Shown here piece after piece: positions 51,299 to 60,354 of a stretch of 64,000 nt of DNA. The position numbers and the translations under genes are program-made. The notes under the pieces are model-generated. The model did not search any database. It was not told where the DNA came from and was given only the letters and a program-made list of their open reading frames with translations. The first letter of the stretch is position 1. Every line of letters begins with the position of its first letter. The stretch lies in contig NZ_CP006850.1 of assembly GCF_000523235.1 (NCBI RefSeq), positions 1,178,001 through 1,242,000 of the forward strand. Reading direction: 5' to 3'. Source of the DNA: Nocardia nova SH22a. Its GTDB lineage: Bacteria > Actinomycetota > Actinomycetes > Mycobacteriales > Mycobacteriaceae.

Positions 51299-53448
51299 GT
51301 TCGGCGGGTGCCAGGATCTGCCGGCCGAGTGCCAGTCGTCGACGGCGGGGCGATCGCCGCCATCGTCTGCGTTTGGCCTTGCCCGGAACCGTCAGCGTCG
51401 CCCACCGCGGAGGGGCGGAACAAGCCTTGGAAATTACCGAATTCTTCCCGGCCGCCGAACGGCGGATTGTTCAGATCCAGCGGATGCTGCGGATCGGTCG
51501 GTCGCAGCGGGACCATGTGCCCGTCGACGACCAGAAACTTGTCGTCGGCACCTTCGCTGACCACGATCGCGCTGCGGTTGTCCCATTTCACGATGTCACC
51601 GGTGACCAGATCCTGCGCGTTCCCGATCTGGCTGAGATTTCCGAGATTGCTGCCGTAGGCGTTGATCGCATTACAGCCGTTGGGGTTGTTCATCTCCTTG
51701 TTGACCGCGTCGGCCACGGCCGGAGTGACTTGCTGCGACTGGTCGCTGTTCGGCAACTTCATATCCACCGAGGTGTGTGTCGGCAGGGTGGGTGCGGGGG
51801 TGCCCGCCAGGGCCGGATTGGCGGAGACGCCCGATATCGGATTCGTGTAAGCGGCCTGCTGTGCCGTGGTGCCCGCACCGGTCTGGCCCTGGCCTGAGGT
51901 GAGCCCGGACATGCCGGGAATCGAGTCCCTTCCGAGCCCGGCGGCGCTCTGACCCATCTGTGCGAACGGATTGTTCTGGCCCGTACCAGGATTCATGAAC
52001 GAACTCATGGGGTTCTGGAATGCGTTCATGAACGGGTTCGTCATGGGGCTTCCGGTGGCGGCAGGGTTGGTCACCGAGGCAGCCGGAGTCACTTCGGTGG
52101 TGCCGCCGGTCTGATCGGTTTCCGTGCCACCATCCGATTCCTGGTCGGTATCGTCCGAGGGACCGAACAGATCGTCGGTCCCGGACCCGTCCTCGGTGCT
52201 GTCCGGATCGGAAATATTCAATGTGTCGGTGGCGTCGCCGGTGGGGTCCTGAGGATCGCTCAGGTCGTCCGGGAACACATCGCTCCAGTCGTCATCGCTC
52301 GGAGCGGACGGGTCCTCGGTATTGCCCACCGGGGTTGCCGGACCGGCGGGACTCGACGGCCCCGGATTGGTCGGTCCTGGATTGGCCGGCCCCTTCGGCT
52401 CGGGGTCGTCCTTCTGCTTACCCGGATTGTCCGGCTTCTTCGGGGCCGGATCGTCGTCGTCGACATCCGAGCCCGCCTTCTGGAATTTCATCGCCGTGTC
52501 GTCTTGAATCTTGTTCCATTTATCCACGGCGGTCTGGATGGGCACGACGAAGTACTGGTGCTCCGCTGCCGGCGTCAGCTTGAACTCGTCCTTGTACGTC
52601 TTCCGGGTGTAGAGAGTTTGCCCGACTTCTTTGGCGCTGGGGCCACCCGGTGGTGTGCTGTAGACAATTTTATTGTGATCTTGTGTGGTCGTATCGCCGG
52701 GGGTGAAATCCGTTTGCAGCACATTGTTCAGTTCGTCTATGACTTGTTCGAAAGATTTGGCGCAGGCAACGAGATCTTCCTGAGTGGTCTTGGTTGTGAA
52801 ATTGACTTTGTCGTTCTTCTTGTTGTACGTATCCTCGCTGTTCTCGAAGCGCTTGTGGAAATCATTATAATTCTCGATGGTGTGCGACCAGCCGTCGGAC
52901 TTCTTCAACTGGTGATTTTCCAATTCGTCCGAGAAGTCCGGCGCGTCCTTGGGATCGCGGGCGCCGAGCGAATCCATACCGCCTTGCATGGTGTGCTGCG
53001 TGCCCAGGATCATGTCGTACAGCGCATCGCTGGCGCCTTTGGGAAGGTACAGTTGCACCTGCCTGAAGTGCTTCTTGCCATCGCTGGGGAGGAAGCCCCC
53101 GCCTCTTTTGTCGAATTTCGCCGGACTTGAATCTCTTTTGTCTTGCTGCTTGTTCTTGTAATCCATCGCAGCGTCTAATTTATTGTCCCCCATGGCCTTG
53201 GCGATGCCTTTGAATCTATCGTCTTTTTCGGGGTCCCAATCGCCGTCTATGTCGTGAGAGAGGTCGACTCTCTCATCATTTGTGAGCCCTTGCCATACTT
53301 TTTTGAACTCGTCCGGTGTCAGCTCGTCGAGTTTGGTCAGATTGCTTTTGGCCTCGCCCACGCTGTAGTCATCGTCCCAGCCGCCGACGTGGTGATCGTC
53401 TTGGATTGTTTTTATGAGGTCATCGACTTTTTTGTCCTCGTCGCTCAA
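51295..53448 (-). CDS. Large T7SS-associated/secreted protein, unknown function
   Basis: 717 residues in three parts. The N-terminal ~300 residues are charged and helical ('SDEDKKVDDLIKTIQDDHHV', 'FKKVWQGLTNDERVDLSHDIDGDWDPEKDDR'). The middle is a Pro/Asp/Gly/Thr-rich low-complexity stretch (~335-470) with repeated 'PGPTNPGPSSP'-type units, then an Asn/Gln/Met-rich segment ('MTNPFMNAFQNPMSSFMNPG'). The end is a small domain ('GDIVKWDNRSAIVVSEG...FLVVDGHMVPLRPTDPQ'). No signal peptide or transmembrane helix. Gene layout (overlapped by EspC-like upstream and prenyltransferase downstream) fits an ESX-type substrate. The 5' half is visibly AT-richer than the flanks, a sign of foreign origin. Confidence 0.6.
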   Translation of the reverse strand: MSDEDKKVDDLIKTIQDDHHVGGWDDDYSVGEAKSNLTKLDELTPDEFKKVWQGLTNDERVDLSHDIDGDWDPEKDDRFKGIAKAMGDNKLDAAMDYKNKQQDKRDSSPAKFDKRGGGFLPSDGKKHFRQVQLYLPKGASDALYDMILGTQHTMQGGMDSLGARDPKDAPDFSDELENHQLKKSDGWSHTIENYNDFHKRFENSEDTYNKKNDKVNFTTKTTQEDLVACAKSFEQVIDELNNVLQTDFTPGDTTTQDHNKIVYSTPPGGPSAKEVGQTLYTRKTYKDEFKLTPAAEHQYFVVPIQTAVDKWNKIQDDTAMKFQKAGSDVDDDDPAPKKPDNPGKQKDDPEPKGPANPGPTNPGPSSPAGPATPVGNTEDPSAPSDDDWSDVFPDDLSDPQDPTGDATDTLNISDPDSTEDGSGTDDLFGPSDDTDQESDGGTETDQTGGTTEVTPAASVTNPAATGSPMTNPFMNAFQNPMSSFMNPGTGQNNPFAQMGQSAAGLGRDSIPGMSGLTSGQGQTGAGTTAQQAAYTNPISGVSANPALAGTPAPTLPTHTSVDMKLPNSDQSQQVTPAVADAVNKEMNNPNGCNAINAYGSNLGNLSQIGNAQDLVTGDIVKWDNRSAIVVSEGADDKFLVVDGHMVPLRPTDPQHPLDLNNPPFGGREEFGNFQGLFRPSAVGDADGSGQGQTQTMAAIAPPSTTGTRPADPGTRRT

Positions 53449-55364
53449 CGGACACTCCTCTGTTCATCGTTGAGCCCCGGGCTCACAGCAAGACTCGAAT
53501 ATTCGCCCACCGGATCCGGGACGGCATCGCCTCTGGACGAACTCACATCGACAGAACCGATATCCGCCGTCCGCGTCGGTGCCGCCTCCAACATGTCCTG
53601 GAGTTGTGGATGTTCCGCTATCTGATCGTGCACATACAGAATGTCGCGGAGCATACGGCGATCGCCGTTTCCGGCGAGCAGTAGCGATATCAATTCATCG
53701 GCCCGGCGTTCCAATGCCCGCCCCCGTTCGATATCCACGTCCGACGACGGCGGGGCGACGGCGCCGGATCGGATCGCGAGTCCTCCCGGTGCGCGCGATC
53801 CGGTAGACGGTGCGAATACGGCCGTGGATGAGGTGGCCGGAGTAGCGGTTCCGGTGACCATCGTGTGCTCGGTGCGAAGGGAATCCAGGGCGCGCCGCCG
53901 CCGAGCTCGTTGCGCGCCGGTCGCCGGATCATCGCCGGGGACCACCCGCCGGACCAGTTCGTCGGCAGCGCTGGCCAATTGCAGGCAGACGGCATGGATA
54001 TCGGCGTCCGGTACGAGGTCCGCCCGCTGCTTCGAGATCGGCGAACCGGCCATGTCCAGTCGGTCGGCCAGACCCGTGCCGGGCTCGGACAGGTCGACCG
54101 CGGATTCACCCGCTACCACCCCGTCCGCGATAGCGACCTCGTCGCCGAGTGCGGCACGCACGAAGTCGTCGACGCGAATCGACGAGGCGAGGGCGCGCAG
54201 CCTTCCGCGTCGTGTGCGGGATACGTGGCGACCGAATTCGGTGATGATGCGTGCGGGATCGGCATTGTTTTCGAACCGGGTCATGGCGGCCCGCCCGTCG
54301 GCGTCCAGCAGCGAATCCCATCGCCACAACACCAATACCTCAGAGGGCAGAAATAGTCCGGCCGGTATCCACCCGCGGCCTTCCGTGGAGGTCAGCAGGA
54401 CGACCGTGCCCCTGTCGGTCCGCGCCACTCCCGTTGCCCACTCGACGCCCCGCGCCGTGTCGTCGACCGCCGAGAGTACGGCGCTGAGCAACGCGCGGGC
54501 CAGCGCAAGATCATCGTCCATCCCGTCGCCGACCACCAGCGGCAGACCCTCTCGTTGTCCGGGGGTGGGATGCGCGGAGACTGCGAAAGGTCCTGTCCGC
54601 AGGGGCCGCGGTGGTCGGTCGGGGGCCGGAACAGTGGGGCCGGAGGCGGTCGGCGCCATCGGCGGCATCGCTTGGCCGGTCGGTGCATGGACTGGAGCGA
54701 AGGAGCCGACTGGAGCGGAGGAATCGGCCGAACCGGAAGGGTCGCCCGGTTCGGATGGTTCGGCTGCCGCGGAGTGCTCCCCGGCGCTGTCCCCGGCAGT
54801 GGGGGAGACGAACTGGGGTGCAGTGTGCGCCGGGGCCGTGTCGTCGACCGGATGTTCGGCATACGGCATCGACCGCGGAGGATCGATGGGCCCGGCCGTG
54901 GGCGGTGTGGCAGACACGGCAGGCCCACCGTCCTGCCCGGGCTCGGACACCGCATCAGGTATGTGCCGCAGTGAATACTCATGTGGCTCGGGGGTATTCG
55001 GCCTCACCGCGGGTGGTTCGCCGGGGCCGCTGGGTGTCCGGTCCGGCCCGGCACCGGGAAACGCCTTGCCGAGCTGGTGTTTCCCGGTGTCATCGGTCTT
55101 GTCGAAGCCGTCGGCGGCGGCCCGCAGTGAATCTCGGGTTCGCGCAGCCGCTTCGGCCTGTGCTTCGGCCTTCTCATGGCGGCGCTGGTAGTAGTCGTGC
55201 AGCGCGTCGTGGAGCGGGCCGGCTATGGAGCCGTAGCTGTCCGGAAACTCCCGGAGCCAGTCTTTGGGAATCTCGCCCCACTTCCGGACCGCGTCGATAT
55301 AGGCGTCGTATTGCAAGGCGATCGCGCGCAGCTCATCCGGTTCGAGATTCAGATAGTCCGCCAT
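53445..55364 (-). CDS. EspC/DUF2580-type T7SS protein with long Pro/Ala-rich centre
   Basis: 639 residues. The first ~95 residues ('ADYLNLEPDELRAIALQYDAYIDAVRKW...GPLHDALHDYYQRRHEKAEAQAEAAARTRDSLRAAADGFDKTD') are a helical hairpin like those of EspC-type ESX substrates. A ~180-residue Pro/Ala/Ser/Thr-rich linker follows, then a structured domain (~280-560) with 'LALARALLSAVLSAVDDTARGVEWATGVARTDRGTVVLLTST' and a C-terminal helical part. Likely a type VII-secreted protein or its partner. ATG overlaps nothing upstream, but its stop overlaps the next gene (ATGA at 53445-53448). Confidence 0.7.
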   Translation of the reverse strand: MADYLNLEPDELRAIALQYDAYIDAVRKWGEIPKDWLREFPDSYGSIAGPLHDALHDYYQRRHEKAEAQAEAAARTRDSLRAAADGFDKTDDTGKHQLGKAFPGAGPDRTPSGPGEPPAVRPNTPEPHEYSLRHIPDAVSEPGQDGGPAVSATPPTAGPIDPPRSMPYAEHPVDDTAPAHTAPQFVSPTAGDSAGEHSAAAEPSEPGDPSGSADSSAPVGSFAPVHAPTGQAMPPMAPTASGPTVPAPDRPPRPLRTGPFAVSAHPTPGQREGLPLVVGDGMDDDLALARALLSAVLSAVDDTARGVEWATGVARTDRGTVVLLTSTEGRGWIPAGLFLPSEVLVLWRWDSLLDADGRAAMTRFENNADPARIITEFGRHVSRTRRGRLRALASSIRVDDFVRAALGDEVAIADGVVAGESAVDLSEPGTGLADRLDMAGSPISKQRADLVPDADIHAVCLQLASAADELVRRVVPGDDPATGAQRARRRRALDSLRTEHTMVTGTATPATSSTAVFAPSTGSRAPGGLAIRSGAVAPPSSDVDIERGRALERRADELISLLLAGNGDRRMLRDILYVHDQIAEHPQLQDMLEAAPTRTADIGSVDVSSSRGDAVPDPVGEYSSLAVSPGLNDEQRSVR

Positions 55365-55397
55365 GATCGGCCAATCCTCCCGCCAGCTGTCCGCATC

Positions 55398-55781
55398 TTA
55401 TTTTTCTGGGTTCCCAGAGGTGGGTGGTTCAGGAGAATCCATCTCCTCCCGCCACTGTCGCGCCTTCTCAGTGATGGGGACCCAGTGGTGGTTGTCGTTC
55501 ATGGCGATGTGGTACTGCAGCTGTGCGTCGGCGGTGCTCTCTCGCACGGCGGTCATGATCTCGGCGACGAGTTCTTCGCTGCTGAACCGATCGCAAGCGC
55601 CGGGTGCGAGATACAGATCGGTCAACCGGCCGAAGGCGTCGACCTCGGGAATCGCCAGTCCGCTGGGGGAGGGGCGGCGTGCGACGATGCTGTTGGACCG
55701 CTCCAGGAATTCGGCAATGCGGTGCTGCATCTCCCGCCCCATCGCCATGTTGACCCGGACATCGGGATGAAGTTCTCGCAT
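55398..55781 (-). CDS. YbaB/EbfC-like protein of a T7SS-type locus
   Basis: 127 residues. 'MAMGREMQHRIAEFLERSNSIVARRPSPSGLAIPEVDAFGRLTDLYLAPGACDRFSSEELVAEIMTAVREST' follows the YbaB/EbfC family pattern (N-helix, strands 'V-x-D-x-x-G-R-L-x-D-L-x-L', helix). Such proteins occur next to ESX substrates as EspL-like partners or chaperones. ATG at 55781; first gene of the four-gene operon. Assignment is by pattern and context. Confidence 0.65.
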   Translation of the reverse strand: MRELHPDVRVNMAMGREMQHRIAEFLERSNSIVARRPSPSGLAIPEVDAFGRLTDLYLAPGACDRFSSEELVAEIMTAVRESTADAQLQYHIAMNDNHHWVPITEKARQWREEMDSPEPPTSGNPEK

Positions 55782-55962
55782 CAATCCTCGCGCAGCTTCG
55801 GGTGGACAACTCTATGAGAGTCTCTCAACCGAAGCCGTCGACGTGTCGCGCCACGATTTCCCATTGCGGGGAAGCGCTCCTTGCCGAGGCTCGCCGACAT
55901 CGCAGTGCGGTGGAATCGAAGCGAGTTTCATTCACCCCTGTATGTAAGTGTAGGATTTCCGG

Positions 55963-56613
55963 ATGGCCAGATCTGTCGTCGGTAAGGCGCCGCGGCGCAC
56001 GCAGGAGCAGCGCAGCACCGAGATGCGAGCGCGGCTGCTCGACGCGACGATCGAATGCCTGGTCGAGTACGGCTATGCCGGGACCACCACGCCGCGGGTC
56101 GCCGAGCGGGCGGGGGTGACCAGGGGAGCGCAGGTGCATCACTTCGGTTCCAAGACCGATCTGGTCATGGCCGCCATCTCGCATCTGGCCCAGCGGCGCA
56201 CCGAGGCGGCGATGAAGGAACTGGGTCGTCTGCGAGTGGGGGACGATCCGATCGGCACGACCCTGGAAGCGATGTGGGATCTGCATCAGGGTCCGCTGTT
56301 CGTCGCCGCGATGGAACTGTGGGTGGCTGGGCGCACCGATCCGGTGCTGGCTGCCGAGGCGGAGAAGGTCGAGCCGTTCGTCAACAACGCGGTGCTGCTG
56401 GCGGTATCGCAGTTGGTGCCGGATGAGATGCGTCGCAAGGAAGTTCGCGATTTCGCCTATACCGCCATGGATACCCTGCGCGGAATTCTGGTGTCGAATT
56501 TCGTCTCCCCGGATCCCGATCGGGCATATCGGCGCTGGCAGCGGGCCTCGGCGCAGCTGCGGTTGGCGGCCGAGGCGGCGCTGCCGGGGCTGGGTATGGG
56601 CGAGCGGGCCTGA
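55963..56613 (+). CDS. TetR-family regulator of the acyl-CoA operon
   Basis: 216 residues. HTH: 'MRARLLDATIECLVEYGYAGTTTPRVAERAGVTRGAQVHHFGSKTDLVMAAI' (~20-70), followed by a ligand-binding helical domain. Located directly upstream of a five-gene beta-oxidation-like operon on the same strand. Its own start is preceded at 55939 by TGTATGTAAGTGTA, similar to the palindrome in the operon promoter, so autoregulation is likely. Inducer is probably an acyl-CoA intermediate. Confidence 0.88.
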   Translation: MARSVVGKAPRRTQEQRSTEMRARLLDATIECLVEYGYAGTTTPRVAERAGVTRGAQVHHFGSKTDLVMAAISHLAQRRTEAAMKELGRLRVGDDPIGTTLEAMWDLHQGPLFVAAMELWVAGRTDPVLAAEAEKVEPFVNNAVLLAVSQLVPDEMRRKEVRDFAYTAMDTLRGILVSNFVSPDPDRAYRRWQRASAQLRLAAEAALPGLGMGERA

Positions 56614-56730
56614 GCCTGTTTCGGGGAACAGCGACCGGCACGGGTCACTTGGCACCTCATCGTGCACGTATCGAAACATGCCGCTGAACTGCGCATCCGC
56701 ATTGAGGAATGCCTAGTTCCCGGCAAACCC

Positions 56731-56759
56731 TTGCGCATTTACATACAGCTTCGTATGTT
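56731..56759 (+). promoter_or_regulatory. Promoter/operator of the acyl-CoA operon
   Basis: TTGCGC (-35, 56731-56736) and TATGTT (-10, 56754-56759) are 17 bp apart, and the inverted repeat ACATAC-agcttc-GTATGT (56741-56758) fills the spacer and covers the -10. A TetR protein bound there would block RNA polymerase. Confidence 0.65.
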
Positions 56760-56833
56760 TGTTTTGAGCTCGATCGGAACGGATCGGCCATGACCGCGCG
56801 GTGCCGCGAGGCGGTGCGGATGGGAGGAGTTCG

Positions 56834-58051
56834 ATGGCGAACAAGGTCTATGTCGTCGGTGTGGGAATGACGAAGTTCGAGAAGCCCGGCCGCCGCCAGG
56901 TCACCGAGGCCGACGGCACCACCCGGGCGTGGGACTACCCGGATATGGCCCGCGAATCCGGTACCAACGCACTCGCCGACGCGGGCATCGACTACCGCGA
57001 GATCCAGCAAGCCTACGTCGGCTACGTCTACGGCGAGTCCACCTCGGGTCAGCGCGCGGTCTACGAACTGGGTATGACCGGTATCCCCGTGGTCAACGTG
57101 AACAACAACTGCTCCACCGGGTCGACCGCGTTGTACCTTGCGGCACAAGCGATCCGGGGCGGGCTCGCGGACTGCACGCTGGCACTGGGCTTCGAGAAGA
57201 TGCAGCCCGGTTCGCTGGGCTCCACCTGGGACGACCGCGAACAGCCGATGGCCAAGCACATGATGGCGCTGGCCGAGATCTCCGAGGTGCTTTTCCCGCC
57301 CGCACCGTGGATGTTCGGCGCCGCGGGCCGCGAGCACATGAAGCAATTCGGCACCACCGCCGAGCATTTCGCGAAGATCGGCTACAAGAACCACAAGCAT
57401 TCGGTGAACAATCCGTATTCGCAGTTCCAGGACGCCTATTCACTCGACGACATCCTGGGCTCGCGGATGATCTACGACCCGCTCACCAAACTGCAGTGCT
57501 CGCCGACCTCGGACGGCTCCGGCGCGGTGATCCTGGCCTCGGAGGATTTCGTGGATCGGCACGGCCTGTCGGCCCGCGCGGTCGAGATCGTCGGCCAGGC
57601 GATGACCACCGACTTCGCCTCCACCTTCGACGGCACCGCCCGCAACCTCATCGGCTACGACATGAATGTCCAAGCCGCGCAACAGGTGTACGGCCAGTCG
57701 GGACTGGGTCCGCAGGACTTTCAGGTCATCGAACTGCACGACTGCTTCTCCGCCAACGAACTGCTGCTCTACGAGGCGCTGGGCCTGTGCGGCGAGGGCG
57801 AGGCGGGCAGCCTGGTCGACGGCGACCAGACCACCTACGGCGGCAAGTGGGTCGTCAACCCCTCCGGCGGCCTGATCTCCAAGGGTCATCCGCTCGGCGC
57901 CACCGGACTGGCGCAGTGCAGCGAACTGACCTGGCAGTTGCGCGGCGAAGCCGACAAACGCCAGGTCGAGGGTGTTTCCGCCGCCCTCCAGCACAACATC
58001 GGACTCGGCGGCGCCGCCGTCGTCACCGCCTATCAGCGCGCCGATCGCTGA
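56834..58051 (+). CDS. Thiolase-like lipid-transfer protein (SCP-x type)
   Basis: 405 residues. '[15 protein letters not shown]' start, active-site Cys in '[21 protein letters not shown]', '[10 protein letters not shown]' and '[17 protein letters not shown]' give the thiolase catalytic set (Cys, His, His). In actinobacteria such proteins perform aldol-type or thiolytic steps of sterol or branched-chain degradation and often need a DUF35 partner, which is absent here. ATG at 56834 with GGGAGGAG upstream; first gene of the operon. Confidence 0.88.
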   Translation: MANKVYVVGVGMTKFEKPGRRQVTEADGTTRAWDYPDMARESGTNALADAGIDYREIQQAYVGYVYGESTSGQRAVYELGMTGIPVVNVNNNCSTGSTALYLAAQAIRGGLADCTLALGFEKMQPGSLGSTWDDREQPMAKHMMALAEISEVLFPPAPWMFGAAGREHMKQFGTTAEHFAKIGYKNHKHSVNNPYSQFQDAYSLDDILGSRMIYDPLTKLQCSPTSDGSGAVILASEDFVDRHGLSARAVEIVGQAMTTDFASTFDGTARNLIGYDMNVQAAQQVYGQSGLGPQDFQVIELHDCFSANELLLYEALGLCGEGEAGSLVDGDQTTYGGKWVVNPSGGLISKGHPLGATGLAQCSELTWQLRGEADKRQVEGVSAALQHNIGLGGAAVVTAYQRADR

Positions 58052-58087
58052 CCCGCACACCGAACGAACTCGACGAGGAGTATCAGC

Positions 58088-58522
58088 ATGGGGCACATCG
58101 AAGCAACGAAGGATCTCGCCGCCACCCCCGACGCGCTGTGGGCGGTGGTGTCGGACCCGCAGACCTGGGACAAGTGGTTCACCATCCACGAGCGCTGGAT
58201 GGAGGAACCGCCCGCCACGCTCACCGCGGGGTCGAAACTGGTCGCCAAGATCATGATGCTCGGCATGGCGAACAAGATGGAATGGGTTGTGGAGGAGGTC
58301 GATTCGCCGAGCAACCTGGTCCTCACCGGTTCCGGAATGGCGGGGGTGAAGGTGCGATTCTCCTTCGACATCGCCCCGAACGACACCGGCAGTACCTTCT
58401 CGGTGTCCGGCGATTTCGAGGGTGCGCTCATCAAGGGCGCGCTCGGTAAGGCGGTCGAGAAGGACGGCGCCACCCAGCTCGACAAGACCCTGGGCCAGCT
58501 CGACGCGCTCGCGACCGCCTGA
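58088..58522 (+). CDS. SRPBCC-family lipid-binding protein
   Basis: 144 residues, single START/Bet v1-like domain ('HIEATKDLAATPDALWAVVSDPQTWDKWFTIHERWMEEPP' ... 'FSVSGDFEGALIKGALGKAVEK'). Expected to bind a hydrophobic acyl or sterol ligand. ATG at 58088, 36 bp after the thiolase. The gene is co-directional with four acyl-CoA enzymes, suggesting the ligand is their substrate. Confidence 0.83.
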   Translation: MGHIEATKDLAATPDALWAVVSDPQTWDKWFTIHERWMEEPPATLTAGSKLVAKIMMLGMANKMEWVVEEVDSPSNLVLTGSGMAGVKVRFSFDIAPNDTGSTFSVSGDFEGALIKGALGKAVEKDGATQLDKTLGQLDALATA

Positions 58523-58535
58523 GCCCGGAGCTGTC

Positions 58536-59411
58536 ATGGCTACCGAAACCGGCTCGCGGCCCGTCGAATTCGATGATGCGGGCCTGAACGTCTGGTCGGA
58601 CGAGGAGCGTTTCGAGGTCACGCGCGAGCGCATCGCCGAATACGCCGCCGCGACCAACGATCCGATCCCCGCCCATCTCTCCGGCGATATCGCGCCCCCG
58701 GTCTTCGCCATCGTCCCGGTCTTCGAGGCGATGATGATGCCGGTCATCGACGTGGTGCCGATGGACATCTTCGGCCGGGTGGTCCACGGCGAGCAGGACT
58801 TCCACTTCCATCGCCCGATCCGGCCGGGCGATCGGCTGGTCTCGCGCGCCCGGGCGGTCGGCTACGAGGGCCGGGAGAACGGCACCACCATCACCATTCA
58901 CATCGAATGCCGCACCGACGACGGTGAATTGGTGAACGAGCAGTATCTGACCGCGTTCTTCCGCAATATCGACGTCGGTAAGCGGGTCGGCGAATCCGCC
59001 CCCGTGCACAAATTCGACCCGGAGCAGGCCGAGCAACCACCCGTCGCCACGGTGGCCCAGCACGTGGACGACGACCAAACCTACCGTTACGCACCGGCTT
59101 CCGGTGATCCGGTGCCGCTGCACCTGGACGAGCAGGTGGCCAAGGACGCCGGACTGCCCGGCATCATCGCACACGGTCTGTGCACGATGGCGATGTCGTC
59201 GTGGGCGGTGCTCACCGAGGTCGCGGGGTCGGATGTGCACCGGTTGAAGCGGTTCGCGGTGCGCTTCTCGAAGATGGTCTTCCCCGGCGACGACCTCGAG
59301 ACCCGGATCTGGCAAGTCGGTTCCGGTGAGGGCGAGACGAGCTACGGCTTCCGGACCACTCGCGGCGACGACGCGGTCCTCACCGACGGACTCGCCGTCA
59401 TCGCGGACTGA
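58536..59411 (+). CDS. MaoC-family (R)-specific enoyl-CoA hydratase, double hotdog
   Basis: 291 residues with two hotdog folds: the first half 'FEVTRERIAEYAAATNDPIPAHLSGDIAPPVFAI' and the second with the MaoC active site 'YRYAPASGDPVPLHLDEQVAKDAGLPGIIAHGLCTMAM' (D-x-x-P-x-H and His). Hydrates enoyl-CoA in acyl or sterol side-chain breakdown. ATG at 58536 with GGAG upstream; 13 bp after the previous gene. Confidence 0.88.
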   Translation: MATETGSRPVEFDDAGLNVWSDEERFEVTRERIAEYAAATNDPIPAHLSGDIAPPVFAIVPVFEAMMMPVIDVVPMDIFGRVVHGEQDFHFHRPIRPGDRLVSRARAVGYEGRENGTTITIHIECRTDDGELVNEQYLTAFFRNIDVGKRVGESAPVHKFDPEQAEQPPVATVAQHVDDDQTYRYAPASGDPVPLHLDEQVAKDAGLPGIIAHGLCTMAMSSWAVLTEVAGSDVHRLKRFAVRFSKMVFPGDDLETRIWQVGSGEGETSYGFRTTRGDDAVLTDGLAVIAD

Positions 59412-59471
59412 GCTCACCACGGAATGCGGTTCACCGCAGTGCCTTTCACATACTTGATCAAGGAGATTTTC

Positions 59472-60341
59472 ATGGGTGCACTGGATGGTCGGGTGGCCGT
59501 GGTCACCGGCGCCGGACGCGGAATCGGCCGCGAACACGCACTGCTGTTCGCCGCCGAAGGTGCGGCGGTGGTCGTGAACGACCTCGGCGGCAGCAATGCG
59601 GGCGAGGGTTCCGACACCGGCCCCGCGCAGGCGGTGGTCGACGAGATCCTGGCGGCGGGCGGGAAGGCCGTCGCCAACACCGACAATGTCGCGCTGTGGG
59701 ACGGCGCGAAGAACCTTGTCGATCAGGCGATCTCGGAATTCGGCACCCTGGATGTGGTGATCAACAACGCCGGGATTCTGCGGGACGGATTCATCGCCTC
59801 GCTCGAGGAATTGCAGTGGGACGCGGTGATCGCGGTCCATCTCAAGGGCCACTTCAATGTGCTGCGGCATGCGGCGGCCTACTGGAAGGACCAGTCCAAG
59901 GCCGGGAAGCAGCCGAATGCCGCAGTGGTCAACACCGCGTCGGCCTCGGGTGTCACGCTGCCCAATGCCGGACAGGCGAATTACGGTGCGGCCAAGGCCG
60001 GTATCGCCGCGCTGACCCTGGTGGCGGCCGAGGAGCTGGAGCGTTACGGCGTGCGCGTCAACGCCATCGCCCCGATGGCCCGCACCCGGCTGACCCTGGC
60101 CACACCCGGAATGGGGGCGATTTTCGCCGCCGAGGTGGCCGAGGGAGAATTCGACTCGTTCAGCCCCGCCAACATCTCCCCGCTGGTCGCCTATCTGTCC
60201 ACCGACAAATGCCCGCTCACCGGCAAGGTGTTCGCGGTGCAGGGCGGCGCCATCTCGGAACTGGGTGGCTGGCACGACGTGAAGACCATCGAAACCGACG
60301 GGCCCTGGCTGATCGACGACATCGCCGCCCGCCTGCCCTGA
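59472..60341 (+). CDS. SDR 3-hydroxyacyl-CoA dehydrogenase-like protein
   Basis: 289 residues. 'VAVVTGAGRGIGREHALLFAAEGAAVVVNDLGG', 'NNAGILRDGFI', and 'NTASASGVTLPNAGQANYGAAKAG' with Tyr-Lys. The N-terminal 'GREHALLFA' and 'NDLGG' resemble the dehydrogenase part of peroxisomal multifunctional enzyme 2, so it probably oxidises the 3-hydroxyacyl-CoA formed by the MaoC hydratase. ATG at 59472 with AAGGAG upstream decides the start. Confidence 0.88.
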   Translation: MGALDGRVAVVTGAGRGIGREHALLFAAEGAAVVVNDLGGSNAGEGSDTGPAQAVVDEILAAGGKAVANTDNVALWDGAKNLVDQAISEFGTLDVVINNAGILRDGFIASLEELQWDAVIAVHLKGHFNVLRHAAAYWKDQSKAGKQPNAAVVNTASASGVTLPNAGQANYGAAKAGIAALTLVAAEELERYGVRVNAIAPMARTRLTLATPGMGAIFAAEVAEGEFDSFSPANISPLVAYLSTDKCPLTGKVFAVQGGAISELGGWHDVKTIETDGPWLIDDIAARLP

Positions 60342-60354
60342 ACGGAGAACGACG

